Source of the DNA: Aspidapion aeneum
Taxonomy: Eukaryota; Arthropoda; Insecta; Coleoptera; Brentidae
Direction: 5' to 3'
Assembly (NCBI GenBank): GCA_963576565.1
Contig: OY755039.1
Span: 85,495,289 to 85,559,288 of the forward strand
Length of the DNA: 64,000 nt
The translations under genes were made by a program, and so were the position numbers. Below are positions 56,113-64,000 of the stretch, piece after piece; within the stretch, counting starts at the first letter, position 1, and each line of letters starts with the position of its first letter. The notes beneath the pieces were generated by a model. The model worked only from the letters and a program-made list of their open reading frames with translations. It had not been told where the DNA came from and did no database searches.

Positions 56113-57022
56113 ATACAGCAATGTGATACATTGGAATTATCTCATTTTAACTTTTGCGATGTAGTGTATGACTCGTGTTTAACTCACAAAGATAGAGAGA
56201 GAATTCAGAGGGTTCAGAGGAGCTGTCTTAGATTTATTTTTGGTATTAGAAAATATAAAAGGATTTCATACAAGTTAAAAACCGCTAATTGGCTAAGCAT
56301 GGCATCAAGACGTAAACTACATTCTGCATGCTTATTTCATCAAATACTACTATCCAAAACGCCGCCATATTTGTTCCAAAAAGTTGCCTATCGGACGCAT
56401 GTGTACAATCTCGGGTTGAGGCTAAGAGGTAAGCTAACTATACCATCCCATAAGCAGGCAATATTTAACACATCATTTTCCTACAACATATGCATAATTT
56501 ATAATCAAATTCCGATAGCCCTAAAAGACCTTAACCTCACAAAATTTAGAATTTCATATAAGACCTTTTTACTTTGTCATTAATTTTCTTCCCTATGGAC
56601 TGGAGCCTTTATTGTTTATTTTTAATTAAAAATATAGTTTTTCTTCTGTTTTTCTTTCTTGACTATAAAATTAATTTTCATTAGTGTGCCTTTACTTATA
56701 TTTTTTTTCCTTTTTTTTCTATTAAATTCACCAGATGTAGTCGCTTAATCATCTTACTTATAAATTAAATGTAATTTCTTCTTTTACTATATAATAAATA
56801 CAAAATATACAACTAGTTGTACCTACTGTGGGTACAAATTATGAGGGCTAAAATTTAAAATCAGTTGTTCTTATTTACTTTTAAATTTCAAATTTTACAA
56901 TATTACTTTACTGCCTTTTAGTCCTTTTGTGGTGATAGTAGTTTAAGTTAATTTAAATTAAATGTATATTTTATTTTTTATACCACAATAAACAAATTCT
57001 ATTCTATTATATTCTATTCCCT
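56113..57022 (+). mobile_element. 3' end of a CR1/Rex1-like LINE
   Basis: A 5'-truncated LINE: the C-terminal coding frame, an AT-rich 3' untranslated region with AATAAA, and a tail of ATTCT repeats (ATTCTATTCTATTATATTC) at about 56997-57020. The left edge is approximate. Confidence 0.7.
56131..56583 (+). pseudogene. C-terminal region of a CR1/Rex1-like LINE protein
   Basis: 150 residues: FNFCDVVYDSCLTHKDRERI, QRVQRSCLRFIFGIRKYKRI, a tryptophan-containing block (ANWLSMASRRKLHSACLFHQ) and a tail with YNQIPIALKDL, FR.SYK.FLL. This is the region after the reverse transcriptase in CR1/Rex1-type proteins. Open over its length but without the catalytic domain, so it is a fragment. Confidence 0.75.
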
Positions 57023-57029
57023 ATTTAAA

Positions 57030-58415
57030 AATCGACCCTATGGTGACAGATTTACATATAAAAAGTAGCTGCTCTGCTTCAAAATTCGGCCTTTGTGTAT
57101 TTAAAAACCGGATTTATTAGTGTCGGTATTTATTGAATAAAATTTAGCGTCTTTATTATTAAATTAGCCTTTGGTATGTCAATTTTGAGAGGTCAGCTAT
57201 TAGTTTTCTGTGTAAATGTGTCAAAATAAAGTCGACTCTAAAATAGAGTCAGGTTTTATTCCAATAAGTGCCTATTGAATGGAAAACTGAGTTATTATAA
57301 AAGATAGAGACCTAGGAACTTCACATAACTTGTAGATTCTGTCAATAAATTAAAGTTGATAAATTTTTGGTCCGTCAAGTCGGATTCGAGATTTCAGAAA
57401 AAAAAATACTAATAGGGATTTTTTTGGTTTATATTGGGTCCCAAAAAATTTGGCAACGTTATTTCATCATCCAGCATAATCCCTTTTCATAAAGGCCTAG
57501 TATGTACGCCACATTTGAAAGAAGCCTTTATAGATGGACATGTATCGCCAGGCAAGGATAACAAGATTTTGTTCGAGGACGAACTAGCATGGCGGCATTC
57601 GGCGAAAACTAAAAGACGAATCGACAGGAAAACTGCAAAAGGGCGAATTTAATTCAGAAATTCGTGTGTTTGAGGATTTTCAAGTAGTGTTTAGGTATTC
57701 CCGGTGCGGCGAGGGTTCGTTTCACCGAATAAAACCAAAGCAGAATATTATTCCCAAAAGTTTTAGTAGCTATTATTTATTTATAAAATTATAATAGCGG
57801 CGCTTACACATAAGTTTAAGTCACAAAGTTTTGGAGCGTACTCTCCAGTTGCGAGTGCTTAAACGCGTGTAAGACTGCTCAGGAGACGCGAATGTTTATA
57901 ACGCATGATGCGCCGTTCAAACCAGTCGCGCGGTACAAGCTCGGCTGAAATTTTGATCAAAGAGTTTGTACCGCGCGACCAAAATTTCAAGCTTGCCTGA
58001 AAATCCAAACTTCACACTAATCGCATGACGAACAAGACATATTTCGTGCACGAGATTTTATTGCCAGTTTTGATAGCTTTCAAAATAAAACATAGTTTTA
58101 TCACATTTAAATCTACTGTCTTAATTTTGCTATACTTTCGATTTTATAAATATTTTAACAAGAAGATAGACAACAATTTATTTTATCATTAAAGAATTAT
58201 TTTTTTTTCAATGTGATTCAAGGTCAAATATAATTTAAAAAATATAATTAATATAAATAATTATTAACTCATATTTAGTTACTACTTACATGATATCGGG
58301 AACATTTTAATCATAATCTTCTACGTATATTTTCACACCTATTTAAAATATGCTATTAAAAAAATTCTTCCGCCTCCACCCTGGAAGTGAAAAATGAATT
58401 GAGATCAATATTTGC
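57030..58415. other. Non-coding DNA with a small GC-rich palindrome
   Basis: The 72-residue frame at 57434-57652 is not recognised. GTCGCGCGGTACAA at 57926-57939 faces TTGTACCGCGCGAC at about 57967-57980 with a 27-base spacer, a clean hairpin of unknown origin. Confidence 0.4.
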
Positions 58416-58417
58416 AA

Positions 58418-61207
58418 TTAGTGGAGCGGCGTAGGGCATAAAAAAGGGGTTCGCCTGCACCAGGGTGATGATGGTGGCCAAGGTATATTTTTTGAAACTT
58501 GTGTGACTCCTGACTACGAAAATATATCTTGACCTCCCCCCTTCTCGGTCATACCCCCTCCACCCCCTTTCAACCCCTTAAAATTGATTCTTCAATATCT
58601 CAACAACCAGCGGTGACAGAACAAAAATTGTTTCAGTTGTTTGTGTAGTGATCTTTAGATTATTTAATGTATTAAGACTCTATTGCATATCTCGAAAACT
58701 AAACAAGATATAAAAAAAAAGTATTTTCAAAAAACTATTTTTTTTATTTTCGACCATATTTTCTAAACCAGACCAGATACAAAAAAAATGTTGGTATAAA
58801 TATTTTTCCAACGTTTTCTCTCTTTGCAAAAGGTACAAATATATGGGGTTTTGTTAACCCCAGTCGCAATAGTACTGTTTGATTGAAGCCATTACGCCAA
58901 AACTGGGCATGTTTCTGATATGATAGTCATTAGGGTAATTGGCAAAATCGAGCCTTTCCTGCATTTGAGATATTTTTTCGCAGTTTAGGGGGCTTCCTAA
59001 TAATAAAATTCTATCTCGGCCACTCACCCCTCTAGTCATTCCCCCCCTTACCACCCTTAAATATATGAATTTAAAACTGCCATATCTCGGTAACGGCAAG
59101 AGATAGAACAAAAATTTGTTCACTGTTATATGTCTACTGACAGTAGATTATGCAATGTATTTACATTATTTATACATCTCAAAAACTAAATAAGATATAA
59201 GAAAACCTAAATGTTTAATTTTTAAATTTTTTAAAAATGTTGTTTTTTGGTCATAAACTAAAGTATATATGAAATAAATGCTTTTCTGCCATTTTTGCTC
59301 TTTCCAAAAGCATATGTTGGTAGGTATAAGGTTTACCAACGCAACTACTAATAGAGCCGTGTAATTAATGCCAATACGCAAAAGCATATACGTATATGAG
59401 CGGATAAGTAAAATTCAACTTCAACAGGATGATTTCTATGACAATAAAATATATTTTAAACATAAATATAGCAGCCTAAACATATTTAAATTATTATTCT
59501 CTCACGTTATTCCACTCCCCTCCAGACCAACTCCACCATTACCCATGATAAAAAATAATAAGCTAATTACCTAACAGGAATGATTTAACTTAATATTTAA
59601 TAGACAAATTTTATTGCTAGTGTTACTCATAGTAGCGCCATTTTGACAATGTTGTTATAAGGAAGGTGTCTGTATTTTTATTTTTAAAATACATATTTTT
59701 TAATTTTCAATTATCCGCCCGCCATGCCATCTTGAATATCTCAAAACACTTAAGGGCGGCAAAGCGGCAATAACCGATAATACATAATATTCCAATACTC
59801 CCGATTACCCCTTTAGACAATGAATAGATTTTAAAGCAAACATTATGAAATAGGTATATACACACATACAGAGAAAACTGTATCAGTCTGTCCTTTATAA
59901 GTCCCGCACGTTGATCTGCGATAAAGAAAAACTTATACTCAATTAATATGCGCTTAATATTGTATGGGATTCCTTTAGGGATCTGGCTTGGACTATTGAC
60001 ACCAGAAATAAAATTTGTCTATTAAATATTAAGTCAAACCATTACTGTTAGGTAACTAGCTTATATTTTTTTTTTATCAGAGGTATCATAGTAGGGTGGG
60101 TCTGGAGAGGAGAGGGAGAACGGAAGAGAGTAATAGTTTAGATACTATAAGGCCGTTCTATTTGTTTTAAACAATATTTTATGGTCACGGAAATCACCCT
60201 GTCGAAGATCGATTTTACTTATCTGCTCATATACATATATCCTTTTGCGTATTGGCCCCAATCAAAGGGCGGTGTTGGTAGTTGCGACTCCATACCTATA
60301 CCCTCCCTACCTATATATCTTTTTGGAAATAGCGAAAACGGGAGAAAAACATTTAACTATGTAAAGTTTTTTTATATTTACTTAAGTTTACAAAATATTG
60401 GAGAAATAAAATTTTAAAAAAATTGAAAAGTTGAAAATGTATTTCTTTTATATCGTGTTTGCTTTTTGAGATATGCAAACAATGTAAATACATTTCAAAA
60501 TCCACTGGTCAATAGTCATACAACAGTGGAATTTTTCACCTTCCGTTGCCGAGATATGAAAGATTTAATTTCAAATATTTAAGAGATGGTGAGCGGGGAA
60601 TGAATAGAGGGGTGGGCGGCCAAGATAGATTTTTATTATCAGAAGGCATTATAATTTATGAAAAAATACCCTAAATGCAGGTTATGCCCGATTTTGCCAA
60701 ATATCTTAATGACTATCATAGCAGAAACATGCCCAGTTTTCGCGTAATGGCCTAAATGAAACAGTGCTATTACAAGTGGGATTATCAAAACTCCATAAAA
60801 GATACCTTTTTGAAAAGAGCGTAAAAATATTTATTATTAAGACATTTTTTTTCGTATCTGGTCTGGTTTAGAAAATATGGACAAAAATTAAAAATTATTT
60901 TTTTTGAAAATACACATTTTTTTTCATACCCCGCTTAGTTTTTGACATATACAATGGAGTGTTAAAACATCATATAATCTAGAGATCACTAGACAAACAA
61001 CAGTGAAAAAATTTTTGTTCTAGCTCTGCTGGTTGCTGAGATATTGAAGAATACATGTTCAAGGGTTGAAAGGGGGGTGAAGGGGGTATGACCGAGAGGG
61101 GGGGAGGCCAAGATATATTTTTGTAGTCAGAAGTCACCCAAGTTTCAAAAAATATACCTTGGCAACCATCATCATTTAAGTGCAGTCGAAATGCCCTACG
61201 CCGCACT
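58418..61207. mobile_element. 2.8-kb foldback / long inverted repeat
   Basis: The arms 58418-59640 and about 59985-61207 are diverged inverted copies centred near 59812. Paired landmarks: GGCGTAGGGCAT/ATGCCCTACGCC at the outer ends, GATGATGGT, GGTCATACCCCCT/AGGGGGTATGACC, TTTTCTAAACCAGACCAGATAC/its complement, AAACTGGGCATGTTTCTG/its near-complement, and TTTAATAGACAAATTTTATT near the centre. Frames inside (58854-59123, 60979-61236) are shared arm sequence, not genes. Confidence 0.8.
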
Positions 61208-61352
61208 ACTAAATTTGGCACATTTTTTTTTCTCAAGATTTAGTATAAACCTCAAAAAATAATGCCGCAGTGCTGAATCTGCATGACATTGTTTTTTCTA
61301 ATATAAGTCAGTTTTTGGAAATTAAGAAAATATTGTCCATTGGTCAAAATTT

Positions 61353-62348
61353 CCCACATAGCAAAAAATCACATCAATGTTAAATTAACGTGAACAAAAA
61401 TAACAAAGTTTTTTTTTACTTGAAAACAACCTCATACCATGTAATATTTATTTTGTTAAATCTACATGCTTAAAGATAACTTAAAAACAAGGAGAAATCA
61501 AGCTATAAAAATGTACTTTTTGCTGAAGTTTCTGGTGCTGTGTATATAACGTGTTTTTTACCCTCGTTATTTTCATGTACCAATTCACACTTGAAAAATC
61601 TTCCACAACATGTTCTAAAAGGCCACTAGATTAAGACTTCTCAAACCTACTACTTTTCTGCGTCTTTTTTGGTCACGTTTTTTTAATAACATTTTTTTAA
61701 TTTGAAAGAGACGCGAAAGGAAATTATAAAAGTTCACTTGTTTAAGACTACAACACTTCAAGACAATTTTAAAGATGGCGCTCAAGGCAAGACAAAATAT
61801 CTATATATCTATCATAATACATTATGTTTTTTTTAAAAAGTTAAACAAGTTTTTTTAACAGTAAACACTTTTACTTTTACTTAGAATATTAATGTGTCTT
61901 TATCAGGTTAATAACAGATGCATCGTGATCGTGGATCAGAGATCAGTTCCTTAACAGGCTTTTGCCAAAGCCACTGCCTGATAGATTTCGTCAGTGAAAA
62001 ATCCCGACAATAGGTGGTGCTGCTGTTAGTAAAATCTCAAAAATATTCGGTAGAAGAGCGATGCAAGTCGTGTTTTAAAATTCCTGTAGAAAAGGCGTGA
62101 ATCTAATGTGATTTTAACGTTGATAAAAATCACTTGAAACTAACGTAAAAACATTGCTGTTTTAATTTGATAATGGCGTTATTAAAACGCAGTATTTAGC
62201 AACGTTATTTTTTATAACGTTAATGAATGACCTATTAAGCTTGTTTTCATATATAAAATAAACGTTTTTTTCTAGCAGCTTTTAAAATCAACGTTTTTTT
62301 GTCTCACGCCTTTTTTACGTGTTAAACACGTGATTATGCTATGTGGGT
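61353..62348. mobile_element. Candidate 1-kb TIR element with CCCACATAGCA ends
   Basis: CCCACATAGCAAAAAATCAC at the left faces GTGATTATGCTATGTGGG at the right. The interior contains AACGTT-rich words near the right end. The flanking dinucleotides do not give a clear duplication. Confidence 0.5.
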
Positions 62349-62828
62349 TGTTTTGCGCTAAATTGGAAAAAATAAAATATGTTGATATTTTGATAAATTT
62401 ACCATCATAATAAAAACAATGAGAGATTAGTCAATTTTTTTTTTTGAAAAAAAATAGAACTGGCCTCCTGAATGTTTGTTCCAAATTTAGCAATTTTCAC
62501 TCAATTGGTATGGGAGTAGCACGCATCAATGGTGGGTTCTCGTAATATGTCATTTTCTATGGGGCATTTTTCAGTCATAAATCATTTAACGCCACAAAGA
62601 TTTTACAGCAAATTTCTACAGGTCTTATTTAGAGTTCAAAAGTTTTCTGCTTTGCTTTTGATAAACCTCGAATTTTGGTGATTTTTTTAATTAAAATACT
62701 AAAGAATCGTGTTTTTTGCATAAATCCTATCTTTTCAAGGTCGTGTAAGGTCAAATAACCGTCAAACCATTTTTTTTTAAATCACTTAATACAAATTATA
62801 TGGAAACGAGTATAATCTTTATTATATG

Positions 62829-63282
62829 GGTATAACCCATATACGTAATATTCCAATACTCCCTGTTAACTATGGTTGGCGGTTGATGCAAACATTCAGA
62901 AATAAAGGTACGAAAAATGCACAGATACCAAATTTACATAGATAGAGTTTTTGTCAACTGTACGCCGATGATTTGACGTAACGAATACAAGAAAAAAATA
63001 ATATTTATGCGTAAAAGTATAACCAATCAGGACTTTTTATCTTACGGACCGCAAAAAGGATAGACTTATACCCATTGACATTGCTATTTCAAATATGTTT
63101 GCATTCTACATCGTAAGGTACCGTAGGTATTGCAATAATCCGTAATATATTGAAATAATATGCATATGTCTTTGAAAGCAACCAATTAAGTCTTTTTTGC
63201 TTAAAGACCCCAAGGCCCTCATGTTTTCATCATGAATGGGCAGTTACCGTGGGTATTGGAATATTATGTATATGGTATAACC
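62829..63282. mobile_element. MITE with GGTATAACCCATATAC ends
   Basis: Left GGTATAACCCATATACGTAA, continuing TATTCCAATACTCCC, mirrors right GGGTATTGGAATATTATGTATATGGTATAACC with few mismatches. A related fragment (AATACATAATATTCCAATAC) lies at about 59779-59802. Confidence 0.6.
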
Positions 63283-63289
63283 TAATTTA

Positions 63290-64000
63290 TTAACTTACGA
63301 ACAATTTTTTCCGCCATTTTTTAAAAATTTATTCCACCCCTTCCACGGTGAAGCAAAATAGGGGTGCTGCGGGTTGAAAATGTTGTATTTTTCCACTGAA
63401 TATGTGTACAAATTTTCAGTGGCGAGGCGAGAGGATTTTTTAGGGTAGACAGAAGAAACGAAAAATAATAGAAAAAAAAAGTATTACAAAACAAATTAAA
63501 ATATTTTTATTTTGCATAAAAAGTATAACAAATATTTACATATATTAACAGCGTACAGTAACTCTCAAACTGTCTTTAAAAAAATTATTCTGCGTATTTT
63601 AATAGTAGAAAAATGCTAAATATACGCCCGTTTGTAAAATTCGGGACAAAATACAAGCAGAGTCGAGTATACTTGCGCTCAGCAAAATAATGCGCTTCGA
63701 TATAAATTATAATGCGAAATATGCACGCACTATAGCTGGACGACTACAGTAGACAAAGATTTGAATGTCTTTTTCTATCGTCGCCGCCAAATTGTCGGGC
63801 TTTTGCGTTGAACTGAAACATGTTGCATGGATTTTAGAAAACAATTTCAAATACGTCTACACCATCTACACTGTGTCTTTTTGGAGAGGGATTGGCCGTG
63901 CGGCGGAACCAGGATTGTCATTATTTTTGGTTTTTAGTTGCTAATTAATAATTGATCATGTGTTATGCCTAGATATTTTAAATAATATACAAACAATAAA
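63290..64000. other. Non-coding DNA
   Basis: No gene or element end is supported to the end of the window. Confidence 0.45.

Noticed and set aside
57434..57652. 72-residue frame as a small gene
   Set aside because: No recognisable motif, no neighbouring exon signals and it lies in repeat-rich DNA; I cannot support it.

Overview
The window looks like gene-poor, AT-rich, repeat-dominated nuclear DNA of an arthropod, most likely an insect. This rests on the mix of repeats (Tc1-like, pogo/Tigger-like, hAT-like, jockey/CR1-group and RTE-group LINEs, many MITEs and foldbacks) and on an animal histone H2B pseudogene. I see no intact host gene, no recognisable rRNA or tRNA gene and no CRISPR array. 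Nearly every recognisable protein fragment is a decayed transposase or reverse transcriptase.

The most striking object lies at 6922-10700. A 454-bp non-coding unit is repeated about 8.3 times, first on the minus strand (6922-8714) and then on the plus strand (8715-10700), bounded by a 13-bp target-site duplication. Each unit carries a hammerhead-ribozyme fold: a CTGATGA core, a GAAA core, a GTC cleavage triplet, a closed stem I and a very short stem III. A 15-nt perfectly complementary pair encloses each complete ribozyme. I interpret this as a retrozyme-like or non-autonomous Penelope-like element, probably inserted as a multimer copied from a circular or concatemeric RNA. A second, older copy with the same 3' terminus lies at 15361-15974.

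Layout. 1-5600: non-coding, with four covarying hairpins (1034-1327), a 74-bp perfect palindrome (2426-2499) and a pogo-like element (2578-3479). 5612-14904: a Tc1-like transposon of about 1.6 kb inflated to 9.3 kb by a minus-strand LINE (which holds the ribozyme array), a foldback element (11381-12656) and an RTE-group LINE (13098-14855). 14911-21100: a MITE, the second ribozyme-bearing copy, a Tigger-like element holding a nearly full-length LINE (16413-19415), and a hAT-like element holding a smaller MITE. 21500-31400: a MITE, a foldback with GGCGCC-rich ends, the H2B pseudogene, decayed tandem repeats and an RTE LINE fragment. 31400-47160: halves of a LINE on either side of a segment bounded by roughly 0.8-kb inverted repeats and containing tandem-repeat clusters and a 2.3-kb palindrome. 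47166-54000: a hAT-like foldback, a 130-bp tandem repeat and a 3.6-kb array of an 8-bp repeat. 54200-64000: MITEs, a LINE tail, a 2.8-kb foldback and non-coding DNA.

There is no operon or pathway logic here. The order of events can be read from who interrupts whom: the Tc1-like element is older than its LINE, and the ribozyme array is the youngest layer, because its units are almost identical and it splits the LINE reading frame cleanly.
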